Shown: positions 1-9,188 of the stretch, piece after piece
Numbering within the stretch: the stretch's first letter is position 1
Layout of the letters: every line of letters begins with the position of its first letter
Origin: Neisseria sicca
GTDB lineage: Bacteria; Pseudomonadota; Gammaproteobacteria; Burkholderiales; Neisseriaceae
NCBI RefSeq assembly: GCF_003044565.1
Contig: NZ_POXG01000009.1
Span: forward strand, 1-64,000
Length of the DNA stretch: 64,000 nt
Direction: 5' to 3'
The notes under the pieces: generated by a model
Told to the model about the DNA's origin: nothing
The model's input: only the letters and a program-made list of their open reading frames with translations
Databases searched by the model: none
Translations under genes and position numbers: made by a program

Positions 1-1
1 T

Positions 2-721
2 GTCGTTACCGTCGGCAACGGCACGGACGAGACCCGTCAGGTACAAGGTGTGGCGGCAGGTGTGGTATCGGCGGATTCTACCGATGCGATCAACGGCAGC
101 CAGTTGTATTACACCAACCAGGCGATTGCCAATGTGGCGACACAAGCGACGGCGGCGAAAACCGAAGTTACCGCAGGTAAGAACGTCGTCGTTAACCAAA
201 CGACCGGCAACAGCGGTCAGACCGTGTACAACGTTGCGACTGCCGATAAACTCGACGTAACCAGCGTAACCGCAGGCGGTGTAACCGTTAACGCGCAAGG
301 TGTCAGCATCGCTGCTCCGACCGCCCATAATCCGGCGAATACCGTCAGTCTCAGCCCGATCGGTCTGAACAACGGCGGACAACGCATCACCAACGTCGCT
401 CCGGCGAAAGAAGGTACTGATGCTGTCAACCTGAACCAGCTTGCCGGCATGGGTAACGCTCTGCAAAACAACATCGAACGCGTCGGCAAAAAAGCCTACG
501 CAGGTGTAGCGGGCGCGATTGCACAAGGCTCGATTCCGCAAGTAACCCGTCCGGGTGCGACCGGTATCGGCGTGGGTAGCGGCTACTACGGTGGTCAATC
601 CGCCATGGCAATCGGTGTGTCTGCTATGAGCGACGGCGGTAACTGGGTTGTTAAAGGTAACTTCTCCGCCAACACAGACGGCCACGTCGGTGTCGGAGCA
701 GGTGCGTTGTACCAGTGGTAA
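2..721 (+). CDS. Trimeric autotransporter adhesin (YadA/Hia type), C-terminal part, cut by window edge
   Basis: The frame is open from base 2, so the N-terminus lies outside the window and only about 239 residues are visible. The head/stalk part has the low-complexity motifs of this family: DAINGSQLYYTNQAI, VNQTTGNSGQTVYNVAT and DAVNLNQL. The last ~70 residues (GAIAQGSIPQVTRPGATGIGVG to GVGAGALYQW) form the YadA-like membrane anchor, which trimerises into a 12-stranded outer-membrane barrel and ends in the typical aromatic residue. The family mediates adhesion to host surfaces or matrix. An uptake-sequence hairpin terminator follows immediately. The full length and adhesin subtype (NhhA-like or other) cannot be judged from this end. 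Confidence 0.9.
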   Translation, partial: VVTVGNGTDETRQVQGVAAGVVSADSTDAINGSQLYYTNQAIANVATQATAAKTEVTAGKNVVVNQTTGNSGQTVYNVATADKLDVTSVTAGGVTVNAQGVSIAAPTAHNPANTVSLSPIGLNNGGQRITNVAPAKEGTDAVNLNQLAGMGNALQNNIERVGKKAYAGVAGAIAQGSIPQVTRPGATGIGVGSGYYGGQSAMAIGVSAMSDGGNWVVKGNFSANTDGHVGVGAGALYQW

Positions 722-748
722 GCTAACGGCTCTTAGCTGAAGCAAAGC

Positions 749-792
749 AAAGGTCGTCTGAAATCCAAACAGGGTTTCAGACGACCTTTTTT
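749..792 (+). terminator. Uptake-sequence hairpin terminator after the adhesin
   Basis: Inverted copies of AGGTCGTCTGAAA separated by a short loop and followed by a T run. It lies 28 bases past the stop codon of the adhesin. Confidence 0.8.
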
Positions 793-825
793 ATATGGAT
801 GAAGGGAGTATGCAGGAATCAATTG

Positions 826-932
826 TATAGTGGATTAAATTTAAATCAGGACAAGGCGACGAAGCCGCAGACAGTACAAATAGTACGGCAAGGCGAGGCA
901 ACGCCGTACTGGTTTAAATTTAATCCACTATA
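826..932. repeat. Correia-type element, short form (107 bp)
   Basis: Bounded by TATAGTGGATTAAATTTAAA and its inverted copy. The core contains CAGGACAAGGCGACGAAGCCG and an AGTACGGCAAGGCGAGGC stretch. It is the short size class of this non-autonomous, MITE-like repeat, inserted at TA. Confidence 0.92.
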
Positions 933-1230
933 AAGATAGAGGGGTGCGCATAATTGTCGATATAAGACGGCGGTCTCAAACAAAACTCATCGCGGCAGGA
1001 TGGTAACGTCAGGGCGAAAGTTGGACGAGGGCGGAGCAAAGTGGAATACCTGACAACAGTCATTTCTATTTGTATAGCAATAGCCGCAAAGTGGCTTGGC
1101 TTGTTTGTATTAGAGTCCACGACGATCCAGCATATCTGCGGTTTGCCGTCTTGTGTCCGCTTGACTGTTTTCTCTATTCTTTGCTTACATCGTTATGAAA
1201 AAAGGTCGTCTGAAACTGAATACATTGGTT
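933..1230. other. Intergenic stretch without a supported gene
   Basis: A weak open frame (1041-1262) runs into the IS end and resembles no family I know. Its only notable feature is the left half of an uptake-sequence hairpin at 1201-1215, whose right half lies beyond the IS element at 2471-2487. Confidence 0.5.
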
Positions 1231-1270
1231 TGAACTGGCCCCCAAATCTTGGACACTCATAAAAGCCTTT

Positions 1271-2299
1271 TCAGGCGCTCTGTGTAAGCTGGGTTCTGTA
1301 TGCGACAGGACTCAGCTTTTTCAATTTCAGACTGCAACGCTCCCGGTTGTAGTAATCCATATAGTCATCTATCTGCTTCATCAATTCGTCCACCGTCAAT
1401 TCTCCTGCGTTATAGAAACACTCCGTCTTCAACACCGCAAAGAAACTCTCCATTGGCGCATTGTCCCAGCAGTTCGCCTTACGCGACATGCTTTGAACCA
1501 TGGAATGCTCCGCAAGCAATTCCCTATACCCCGCCGTACGGTACAGCACACCCTGGTCGGAATGCAGCATCGTTCCCTTATCAGTCAGACGGGGTGCGGC
1601 TTTTTCGAGCATTTCCTTCACCATTTCGCTGTCGGCTCTGCGGCTCATGGCGTAGGCGACGATCTCGCGGTTGAACAAGTCCAAGATCGGCGAGAGGTAC
1701 AGTTTGCCGTCGCTTCCTTTGAGTTCGGTCACGTCGGTCAGCCATTTTTCGTTGGGCTTTCGGGCTTTGAACCGGCGTTTGAGGAGATGTTCCGATATTT
1801 CGCCCATGGCGGGATGGCGGTAGGCTTTTTTCGCCCGTATTTTGGCTTTCAGCCCCATCTGTTTCATCAGCCGAGCTGCTTTTTTGCGGTTCCAATCCAA
1901 TGCTGTGGCAATGCGCCTTTGCCCGTAGCGTCCTTTGTGCCGCCGGTAGGTTTCGACAAGGAGGGCTTCGTCGGGGTCGGGGCGGTCTTGTTGGTGGTAG
2001 TAAAAGCTGCTTTTGGGCAGGTGTGCGATGTGCAGCAGGTATTTGAGCGGATGTTGCGCTCTCAGTGTTTGGACGGTTTGGCTTTGTCCTTTTCGGTCTG
2101 CTTTTGGCTGAGGGCTTTTAACTCCTTTAGGTAGGCGACCTCTGCGCGCATATAGCATAGTTCTTCGATAAGCTCTGCCTGTGTTTTTTCGTGGTCGGGT
2201 TTGTCGGCGATGAAGGGGTTTTTGCGGTGGTCGGTCATGGTTTTGGATTGGGGATGTTCGAGTGCGCCGATGCCGCCTTCTTGATAGGCGCGTATCCAT
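1271..2299 (-). CDS. IS3-family transposase OrfB (DDE integrase core)
   Basis: The catalytic half of the transposase. The recognisable protein begins around the HTH_21-like segment LKYLLHIAHLPKSSFYYHQ. It then has the rve integrase core with all three acidic residues: D in WLTDVTELK, D in MLHSDQG and E in NAPMESFFAVLK. The end YYNRERCSLKLKKLSPVAYR is typical. The frame stays open upstream to 2299, but that N-terminal extension is a shadow of orfA; the real product is probably an OrfAB fusion made by frameshifting. No disruption is visible. Confidence 0.88.
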   Translation of the reverse strand: MDTRLSRRRHRRTRTSPIQNHDRPPQKPLHRRQTRPRKNTGRAYRRTMLYARRGRLPKGVKSPQPKADRKGQSQTVQTLRAQHPLKYLLHIAHLPKSSFYYHQQDRPDPDEALLVETYRRHKGRYGQRRIATALDWNRKKAARLMKQMGLKAKIRAKKAYRHPAMGEISEHLLKRRFKARKPNEKWLTDVTELKGSDGKLYLSPILDLFNREIVAYAMSRRADSEMVKEMLEKAAPRLTDKGTMLHSDQGVLYRTAGYRELLAEHSMVQSMSRKANCWDNAPMESFFAVLKTECFYNAGELTVDELMKQIDDYMDYYNRERCSLKLKKLSPVAYRTQLTQSA

Positions 2300-2412
2300 C
2301 GTCGCAGGTGGGTTCGTGAGATGCCGTAGTGGTCTGCGGTACGCTGTTGGCTGCGTATGTGCAGGTAGTGGAGTACGGCTTGGTATTTGAAGTGTAATGT
2401 ATATTTGCTCAT
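2062..2412 (-). CDS. IS3-family transposase OrfA (helix-turn-helix)
   Basis: 116 residues from MSKYTLHFKYQAVLHYL; an AAGGTG ribosome-binding site precedes this ATG, so the longer reading from 2451 is not preferred. The N-terminal part is the HTH that recognises the IS ends (SQQRTADHYGISRTHLRRWI). The C-terminal part is a leucine-zipper-like segment (ELIEELCYMRAEVAYLKELKAL) that mediates oligomerisation. It overlaps orfB in another frame, the usual arrangement for producing OrfAB by -1 ribosomal slippage. The stretch TTAAAAG near the end of the zipper is a possible slip site. Confidence 0.9.
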   Translation of the reverse strand: MSKYTLHFKYQAVLHYLHIRSQQRTADHYGISRTHLRRWIRAYQEGGIGALEHPQSKTMTDHRKNPFIADKPDHEKTQAELIEELCYMRAEVAYLKELKALSQKQTEKDKAKPSKH

Positions 2413-2502
2413 AAAAAACTGCACCTTGTGAGTTGGAGGGGATGTGTCCAACTTTTGGGGTGCAGTTCAGTTTTCAGACGACCTTTTAATTTGGTAGCGT
2501 AT

Positions 2503-3783
2503 TTAAGCAGATTGTTCTTTTTTATCTCCGTTCCAAGGCGCAACTTTAAACAGCAGCAACATACCCGGAATCCCCAACATGAAACACAGCCAGAAGAAAT
2601 TGACGTAGCCCATCTTTTCAATCAGAAAACCTGCTGACGCGTTCATAAACGTGCGCGGTACGGCGGATAGGCTGGTAAACAGGGCAAGTTGGGTAGCGGT
2701 AAAGGCTGGATTGGTCTCGCGTGCCATGTAGGCTACAAAGCAGGCGGTACCCAAGCCGACGCCGAATGCCTCCGCGCCGATAATGCCTGCGAGCATTGTT
2801 TTTTCGGTCAGGGTAATGGTGTCGAATTTGCCGAAACTGGCCAGCCAAGCGAAGCCCAAGATGGTAACGAGCTGCACGACACCAAAGAGCCAAAGGGCTT
2901 TGTTGACACCAAGTTTCAGCATCCAAACGCCGCCAAGTATGCCGGCGATGACTGCGGGCCAGAGACCGGCGTTTTTGGCAATCAGACCAATGTCGGTTTT
3001 GCTGAAACCCATGTCGAGATAAAACGGAGTGGCCAGTGCGGTGGCCATGCTGTCGCCGAGTTTGTACAGGAAGATGAATAGCAGCACCAAGATGGCTTGT
3101 TGTGTTCCTTTGCGCGAGAAAAATTCTTGAAATGGTTCAACCACGGTCTGAGTCAGTGTTCGCGGTGCAGTGGGCGGCATATCGGGCTCTTGGGCGAGAA
3201 GCAGCGTCATCAATAGGCCGGGCAGCATGAATAGGGAGGTAATGAGGAAGACGCTGTTCCACGGCATTATGTCAGCCAAAATCAGGCTCAACGAGCCGGG
3301 GACGAGGGCGGCGATACGGTAGGCGTTGACGTGGATAGAGTTGCCTAGGCCCAGTTCTTGGTCCGACAGGATTTCTCGGCGGAAAGCGTCCAGTACGATA
3401 TCCTGACTGGCGGAAAAAAAGGCGACGACGACGGAGAGACCGATGATGATGGGCAGGTGTTGGTGCGGATTAAGGAAGGCGTAGGCGGCAAGTGTCAGCA
3501 GTAAACCGATTTGCGTAACCAGCATCCAACCGCGGCGACGGCCGAGAAAGGGTGGGCGCACGGCGTCCATTACGGGAGACCAAATGAATTTCCAAGTAAA
3601 AGGCAGACCAATTAAAGACATCAGGCCGATGGTTTTCAGGTCGATATTTTCGGTGCGCAGCCAAGCAGGAATCAGGTTAATCAGGAAATAAAGCGGCAGC
3701 CCCGATGTGAAGCCCGTAAAAATACAAATCAGCATATTGCGCGAAAAAATCCGCTGCATCGTGCTTGGTTGGGAATCAGTCAT
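2503..3783 (-). CDS. ampG: AmpG-like muropeptide permease (MFS)
   Basis: About 426 residues with roughly 12 membrane segments. It opens with RIFSRNMLICIFTGFTSGLPLYFLINLIPAWL and has FLGRRRGWML after the fourth segment, the AmpG signature. AmpG imports GlcNAc-anhydroMurNAc peptides from the periplasm for cell-wall recycling, which in Neisseria also sets how much cytotoxic peptidoglycan fragment is released. Start: the ATG at 3783 gives the expected MTDSQPST N-terminus but has no clear ribosome-binding site. An ATG ten codons upstream (3813) has AGGA at good spacing and could be the true start. The gene's terminator was split by the IS element just downstream. Confidence 0.88.
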   Translation of the reverse strand: MTDSQPSTMQRIFSRNMLICIFTGFTSGLPLYFLINLIPAWLRTENIDLKTIGLMSLIGLPFTWKFIWSPVMDAVRPPFLGRRRGWMLVTQIGLLLTLAAYAFLNPHQHLPIIIGLSVVVAFFSASQDIVLDAFRREILSDQELGLGNSIHVNAYRIAALVPGSLSLILADIMPWNSVFLITSLFMLPGLLMTLLLAQEPDMPPTAPRTLTQTVVEPFQEFFSRKGTQQAILVLLFIFLYKLGDSMATALATPFYLDMGFSKTDIGLIAKNAGLWPAVIAGILGGVWMLKLGVNKALWLFGVVQLVTILGFAWLASFGKFDTITLTEKTMLAGIIGAEAFGVGLGTACFVAYMARETNPAFTATQLALFTSLSAVPRTFMNASAGFLIEKMGYVNFFWLCFMLGIPGMLLLFKVAPWNGDKKEQSA

Positions 3784-3977
3784 AATAGATGAGCAGTACA
3801 AAAAGAAAGGCACATTGTAACAAATCCTGCGAAGCAGGGCGGGATTGCCTACTGTAAGGGTTTAGAAAACAAATGAGAGGGTATGAATTGCCGCAATTAG
3901 GTGTCAAAGAGCTGCTTGGTATCTGGATGGGGTCGTCTGAAAATTTAGATTCCGTCAGTAAGGGACGAGCAGCAATA

Positions 3978-4134
3978 TATAGTGGATTAACTTTAAATCA
4001 GGACAAGGCGACGAAGCCGCAGACAGTACAGATAGTACGGAACCGATTCACTTGGTGCTTCAGCACCTTAGAGAATCGTTCTCTTTGAGCTAAGGCGAGG
4101 CAACGCCGTACTGGTTTAAAGTTAATCCACTATA
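3978..4134. repeat. Correia-type element, long form (157 bp)
   Basis: Same ends as the short form, plus an internal ~50-base insert containing GGTGCTTCAGCACC and GAGAATCGTTCTC palindromes. It lies between ampG and the symporter gene. Confidence 0.92.
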
Positions 4135-4266
4135 GTGCCGACTATTCATTTATTTATTCAATTGCCGATTGTTTCCGCTATCGTTGCTAGAGTTGCATAG
4201 AAAAGTTAATATCCGTTAAATTAAGGCAGCCGCCGTCATACATAACAACTTACAAAGGAGCAAACT

Positions 4267-5217
4267 ATGAACTTTCTGACTGCCGTCAGTCGGCAAATGA
4301 CCCGATTCACCGCACTGATTATCGTCCTTGCCTCTGTCGTCGCCTTTATCGAGCCCGCGACATTTTCATGGGTAAAAGGCGACACTCAAGTCGTCGTACT
4401 CGGCATCATCATGCTCGGTATGGGCATGACTTTGGGCAAAGAAGATTATCAAATTTTGGCTAAACGTCCGCTCGATATTTTCATCGGCGCAGTCGCCCAA
4501 TACACCATCATGCCGCTGCTCGCCATCGGTATTGCCAAAGCCTTCAACCTCTCGCCCGGATTGACGCTGGGTCTGGTTTTGGTCGGTACTTGCCCGGGCG
4601 GGGTTTCGTCCAACATCATGAGTTTCCTCGCCAAAGGCGATGTCGCCTTCTCGGTAGGGATGACTACCGTCTCCACCGTCCTTGCGCCCGTTATGACCCC
4701 GCTGTGGATGACTTACCTTGTCGGACAAACCGTCGAAATGGACGGCTGGGGCATGTTCAAGTTTATGTTGCTCGTTACCCTGTTGCCCGTCGTTATCGGC
4801 TCTGTCGCCAATATCCTGCTGCACAAAAAACACTGGTTTGAAGATGTTCGCGCCATCATGCCTGCCGTCGCCGTGGTCGCATTTGCCTGCATCGTCGGCG
4901 GTGTTGCCGCTGTTCACGGTCACCGCTTCGCCGAATCCGCCCTCGTTATGGTGCTCGCCATTGCCGCCCACAATATCGGCGGCTACATCCTTGGCTATTA
5001 CAGCGGCGCACTGGTTGGTATGAACACAGCCAAAAAACGTACCCTCGCCATCGAAGTCGGCGTACAAAACGCCGGTCTCGCCACCGGTCTGAGCGCCAAA
5101 TTCTTCCCGGGTAACGCCGAATCCGCCGTCGCCACCGCCGTCGCCTGCGTCTGGCACTCCGTATCGGGAACCGTCTTGGGCAACTTATTCGCTTGGTGGG
5201 ATAAGCGTAAGCAATAA
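4267..5217 (+). CDS. Bile acid:sodium symporter family (BASS) transporter
   Basis: 316 residues, about 10 membrane segments; ribosome-binding site AAAGGAG 6 bases before the ATG. Family motifs: LGIIMLGMGMTL in the first core helices, LVLVGTCPGGVSSNIMSFLAKGDVAFSV in the crossover helix region that binds Na+, and EVGVQNAGLATGLS in the second crossover. It is homologous to the meningococcal ASBT_NM used for structural work, but the physiological substrate of bacterial members is uncertain (pantoate or other organic anions are candidates). It is monocistronic and followed by a hairpin terminator. Confidence 0.85.
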   Translation: MNFLTAVSRQMTRFTALIIVLASVVAFIEPATFSWVKGDTQVVVLGIIMLGMGMTLGKEDYQILAKRPLDIFIGAVAQYTIMPLLAIGIAKAFNLSPGLTLGLVLVGTCPGGVSSNIMSFLAKGDVAFSVGMTTVSTVLAPVMTPLWMTYLVGQTVEMDGWGMFKFMLLVTLLPVVIGSVANILLHKKHWFEDVRAIMPAVAVVAFACIVGGVAAVHGHRFAESALVMVLAIAAHNIGGYILGYYSGALVGMNTAKKRTLAIEVGVQNAGLATGLSAKFFPGNAESAVATAVACVWHSVSGTVLGNLFAWWDKRKQ

Positions 5218-5253
5218 GCTTCGGTATTCGGTTACAAACCTTGCACAATAATC

Positions 5254-5292
5254 AAAAGGGTCGTCTGAAAAACATTTTCAGACGACCCTTTT
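5254..5292. terminator. Uptake-sequence hairpin shared by the symporter gene and dapB
   Basis: Inverted GGTCGTCTGAAA pair with a T run on the + strand and an A run before it, so it can stop transcription from both converging genes. Confidence 0.75.
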
Positions 5293-5321
5293 GTGTCATG
5301 CGGATGAAAACGGCTTTAGCT

Positions 5322-6146
<825 letters not shown>

Positions 6147-6530
6147 TTATTGTGCGGTTTGGGCTGCTCTTTGTTCGGCTTGGAGGGTTTCGATGGATTT
6201 TTGGATGGCGTCGCCTTCTGCGCGGACAAGGACGTCGTTTTCAAAATAAACGGTGAGGTTGCTGCGGTCTTTGATGATGCCGTTGCGGCTGGTATTGAAG
6301 GTGTAGTCCCAGCGGTCGGCGTGGAATGCGTCACGCAGCAGCGGGGTGCCGAGCAGGAGTTGGACTTGGTCGCGGCTCATGCCTGCTTGGAGGGAGACGA
6401 CGGCGCGGGGATCAAGTTCGTTGCCTTGGATGACTTTGAGTTTGTAAGAGGGGAACAGGGAAACGCGTTCGGCGCTGCATGCGGAAAGTCCGATGAGGGC
6501 GGCGAGGGCAAGACAGAGGGTTTTGTTCAC
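6147..6530 (-). CDS. bamE: Outer membrane assembly lipoprotein BamE (SmpA/OmlA)
   Basis: 127 residues. Lipoprotein signal peptide with lipobox LSAC, lipidated Cys18. The SmpA/OmlA fold is visible: NELDPRAVVSLQAGMSRDQVQLLLGTPLLRDAFHADRWDYTFNTSRNG, the GMSRDQVQLLLGTP helix-turn being the hallmark. BamE is an accessory subunit of the BAM complex that inserts outer-membrane barrels. It is divergent from fur and upstream of dapB. Confidence 0.93.
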   Translation of the reverse strand: MNKTLCLALAALIGLSACSAERVSLFPSYKLKVIQGNELDPRAVVSLQAGMSRDQVQLLLGTPLLRDAFHADRWDYTFNTSRNGIIKDRSNLTVYFENDVLVRAEGDAIQKSIETLQAEQRAAQTAQ

Positions 6531-6592
6531 AGATATGCCTTTCTGTTCGAATTCGGGTGGAAGGGTATCATTGCTTGAATATTTCGAAAAAG

Positions 6593-6640
6593 CAAACGAT
6601 AATCATCTCTTTGATTATAATTTCAGCCAACTATCGTTTG
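6593..6640. promoter_or_regulatory. Nested inverted repeats in the bamE/fur divergent promoter, Fur-box-like
   Basis: An inner palindrome, ATAATCA-6 nt-TGATTAT (6599-6618), resembles half of a Fur box. It is enclosed by a perfect 9-bp inverted repeat, CAAACGATA (6593-6601) and TATCGTTTG (6632-6640). The position between the divergent genes fits fur autoregulation. Assignment to Fur is inferred from the sequence only. Confidence 0.5.
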
Positions 6641-6740
6641 TATGCAAACAGGACTTGTGGTTTTATTGCAAACCGCTATGGTGTAATGGGCTGAAATTGC
6701 GTATTATAACGTCTATTACTTTACAGGGATATTGAATATT

Positions 6741-7175
6741 ATGGAAAAATTCAGCAATATTGCGCAATTGAAAGACAGTGGTTTGAAGGTTACCGGTCCG
6801 CGTTTGAAAATCTTGGATTTGTTTGAGTCTCATGCTGAAGAGCATTTGAGTGCTGAAGATGTGTACCGTATTTTGCTGGAAGAGGGTGTAGAAATCGGCG
6901 TAGCGACGATTTACCGCGTATTGACCCAGTTCGAGCAGGCAGGCATTTTGCAGCGCCATCATTTTGAAACCGGCAAGGCGGTTTACGAATTGGACAAAGG
7001 CGACCACCACGACCATATCGTCTGCGTAAAATGCGGCGAGGTAACGGAATTCCACAATCCCGAAATCGAAGCCTTGCAAGACAAAATTGCGGAAGAAAAC
7101 GGCTACCGCATCGTTGACCACGCGCTTTATATGTACGGCGTGTGCGGCGAATGCCAAGCGAAGAGCAAACGCTGA
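6741..7175 (+). CDS. fur: Ferric uptake regulator Fur
   Basis: 144 residues starting [29 protein letters not shown]; an ACAGGG site precedes the ATG. A TTG three codons upstream is in frame but is not the usual start. Winged helix N-terminal domain ([27 protein letters not shown]). Metal and dimerisation domain with HHDH (89-92) and C95xxC98, and a second CxxC (CGEC) near the end. Fur is the Fe(II)-dependent repressor of iron acquisition genes in Neisseria and would control the heme locus at 47 kb. Confidence 0.97.
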   Translation: MEKFSNIAQLKDSGLKVTGPRLKILDLFESHAEEHLSAEDVYRILLEEGVEIGVATIYRVLTQFEQAGILQRHHFETGKAVYELDKGDHHDHIVCVKCGEVTEFHNPEIEALQDKIAEENGYRIVDHALYMYGVCGECQAKSKR

Positions 7176-7198
7176 TTCCCGTTTTAAGATGCTTGATG

Positions 7199-7242
7199 TT
7201 CAGACGACCTCGGATGAGAATTTGGGGTCGTCTGAAATTTTT
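7199..7242 (+). terminator. Uptake-sequence hairpin terminator after fur
   Basis: Arms TTCAGACGACC and GGTCGTCTGAA in tail-first order, followed by a T run (7238-7242). Confidence 0.7.
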
Positions 7243-7296
7243 TGCGGAACATAAACAGTGTGCCGCTGAGAACCAGAAAATATTTTAGGATTTCCG

Positions 7297-8022
7297 ATGA
7301 GTATCCCCTTGCTTTACCCCGATGATTATACTTTTCCCGACCCGTTTTACGCGCTGGAAGAATGCGACGGCGTGGTCGGTATCAGCCGCGATTTGGATAC
7401 GGGACGGCTGCTGTCGGCGTATCGTCAGGGGATTTTTCCGTGGTTCAGCGAAAACGGTTGGTTTTTTTGGTACACCATAGATCCGCGCGCCGTCATCGTT
7501 CCTGAAAATCTGCATATCGGGCGTTCGTTGGCGAAAACCTTGCGCAACAAACCCTATCGGGTAACGGTCAACCAATGTTTCGAAACCGTCATTGCGCATT
7601 GCGCCGCCTTTCCGCGCCCCGGTCAGGACGGCACATGGATTGTTCCCGAATTCCAAGCCGCTTATACCGAGCTGCACCGCTTGGGTCATGCCCACTCGTT
7701 TGAATGTTTCTATCCCGATGAAACAGGTCGTCTGAAACTGGCGGGCGGCTTTTACGGCGTACAAATCGGACGGGTGTTTTACGGAGAATCCATGTTCGCC
7801 CTTGAGCCGGATGCCTCCAAAATCGCCTTCGCGCGAGCCGTCCCGTTTCTTGCTGGATTGGGCATCGAGTTGATTGACTGTCAGCAAGATACCCTGCATA
7901 TGCATCGTTTCGGTTCGGAACCGATACCGTTCGTCGAATTTCAGACAGCCTTGCAACGCTTGAATGCTTTGCCTTTGAAGGAAGCGTTGGGTACGCGGGT
8001 AGTGGGTGGAACGTTGGCATAG
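7297..8022 (+). CDS. aat: Leucyl/phenylalanyl-tRNA--protein transferase
   Basis: 241 residues, full length. Aat attaches Leu or Phe to proteins with N-terminal Arg or Lys, marking them for ClpAP through the N-degron pathway. Signatures: GLVGxSxDL-like [24 protein letters not shown] near residue 30, then WWTIDPRAV-like [26 protein letters not shown] and the [14 protein letters not shown] catalytic region. An uptake sequence is embedded in the coding region at about 7726 (TGRLKL), as is common in Neisseria. Confidence 0.96.
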   Translation: MSIPLLYPDDYTFPDPFYALEECDGVVGISRDLDTGRLLSAYRQGIFPWFSENGWFFWYTIDPRAVIVPENLHIGRSLAKTLRNKPYRVTVNQCFETVIAHCAAFPRPGQDGTWIVPEFQAAYTELHRLGHAHSFECFYPDETGRLKLAGGFYGVQIGRVFYGESMFALEPDASKIAFARAVPFLAGLGIELIDCQQDTLHMHRFGSEPIPFVEFQTALQRLNALPLKEALGTRVVGGTLA

Positions 8023-8062
8023 TGGCAAGATATAGAGCCGATTTCGAGTCAGAAGCGAATAG

Positions 8063-8111
8063 AAAAAAGGTCGTCTGAAAACTCAATTTTTGGTTTTCAG
8101 ACGACTTTTTT
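8063..8111. terminator. Uptake-sequence hairpin between aat and the ExoIII-family gene
   Basis: Inverted AGGTCGTCTGAAA pair with A and T runs on the two sides. The genes converge here, so it is probably bidirectional. Confidence 0.75.
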
Positions 8112-8123
8112 AAAGATTACGCC

Positions 8124-8894
8124 TTACAAATCAAATTCAGCCACGACCGGCGCATGGTCGCTGGGGCGTTCTTGCGCGCGCGCGTCCAAATCGACATAAA
8201 CATCTTTCAACACGGCAGACAGGGCGGGGCTGATGAGTTGGTGGTCGATGCGCAGTCCGAGTTTGCGTTGGAACATTGCGCCGCGATAGTCAAACCAAGT
8301 GTAAAACGCGCCTTTGGGGTGGATTTGGCGCAGGCTGTCGGTTAGGCCCAAATCCAACAGATTTTTGAACCACTGTCTCTCGATGGATGAGCAGTGGATT
8401 TTTTCATGCCATTTTTCGGGGTCGTAGCAGTCGGCATCGGCGGGCGCGATATTGAAGTCGCCGAGCAAGACCAGTTTTTCGTGGCGGGTCATTTCGTCGC
8501 GGACAAATTCAGTTAAAGCGGCAAACCATTGTTCTTTATATTGGAATTTCGGGCTGTCGAGGGCTTCGCCGTTGACACAATAAACATTGATGACGCGCAC
8601 GCCGTTGACGGTTGCGGCGATGACACGGCGTTGCGGGTCGTCGGGCAGGGTGGGCAGACCGATATGCACGTCCTGAGGCTGATTGCGGCTGATGATGGCG
8701 ACGCCGTTGTAGGTTTTTTGTCCGCTCCAAACGCTGTGCCAGCCCATCATTTGCAGGGCGGCGGCGGGAAATTTGTCTTGGTCGAGCTTGAGTTCTTGCA
8801 AAACGAGGACATCGGGCTGATGGTCGGCAAGCCAGTTTTGCACCTGCGGCAGGCGCACGTTGAGGGAATTGACGTTCCAAGTGGTGATTTTCAT
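8124..8894 (-). CDS. ExoIII-family nuclease, NExo-like (3'-phosphodiesterase type)
   Basis: 256 residues from MKITTWNVNSLNVRLPQV. The frame runs open far upstream through a Correia element, so the annotated start is the internal ATG. Endonuclease/exonuclease/phosphatase fold with the usual residues: N7 in TWNVNS, E34 in LQELKLD, D146 and N148 in LGDFNIAP, and the closing SDHAPV with the catalytic Asp-His. Neisseria carries two ExoIII paralogues. In the meningococcal work I recall, NExo has a bulky His at position 167 that blocks AP-endonuclease activity and leaves 3' end cleaning. This protein has His167 (EKIHCSS), so it is probably the NExo type. It functions in base-excision repair of oxidative damage. 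Confidence 0.87.
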   Translation of the reverse strand: MKITTWNVNSLNVRLPQVQNWLADHQPDVLVLQELKLDQDKFPAAALQMMGWHSVWSGQKTYNGVAIISRNQPQDVHIGLPTLPDDPQRRVIAATVNGVRVINVYCVNGEALDSPKFQYKEQWFAALTEFVRDEMTRHEKLVLLGDFNIAPADADCYDPEKWHEKIHCSSIERQWFKNLLDLGLTDSLRQIHPKGAFYTWFDYRGAMFQRKLGLRIDHQLISPALSAVLKDVYVDLDARAQERPSDHAPVVAEFDL

Positions 8895-8949
8895 GCGGAT
8901 TCCGTGTGTGAGGGTCGTCTGAAAAGTGTTTCGGGCTTTTCGGGCAAAA

Positions 8950-9056
8950 TATAGTGGATTAAATTTAAACCAGTACGGCGTTACCTCGCCTTGCCGTACT
9001 ATTTGTACTGTCTGCGGCTTCGTCGCCTTGTCCTGATTTAAATTTAATCCACTATA
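8950..9056. repeat. Correia-type element, short form, inverted relative to the copy at 826
   Basis: TATAGTGGATTAAATTTAAA and its inverse bound 107 bp. It lies just upstream of the NExo-like gene and could influence its promoter. Confidence 0.92.
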
Positions 9057-9188
9057 AGGACAAAACAAAAGCGGTTCATGCAAAACCGCTTTGTTGGGTA
9101 AACGGGACGTTATTGTAACATCAGGGGATTTTGGCGGCTGCCGGTTTTGAAACAAAAATCCGTTTGAGAAAATAAGGTTCAACAGCCC

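Larger units (their letters stand above)
1231..2469 (-). mobile_element. Complete IS3-family (IS150-like) insertion sequence, 1239 bp
   Basis: Imperfect terminal inverted repeats, 1231-1255 and 2445-2469, match at 21 of 25 positions and begin TGAACTG. A 3-bp GTT direct repeat flanks the element (1228-1230 and 2470-2472), as expected for IS3-type transposition. It carries overlapping orfA and orfB on the minus strand. Both frames look intact, so the copy may be active. It lies in the loop of what was an uptake-sequence hairpin. Confidence 0.9.

Noticed and set aside
1041..1262. Short frame next to the IS element
   Set aside because: It runs into the IS inverted repeat and has no recognisable domain or ribosome-binding site.
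3873..4088. Small protein-like frame overlapping a Correia element
   Set aside because: Its translation is the Correia repeat ([21 protein letters not shown]), also seen at other copies.
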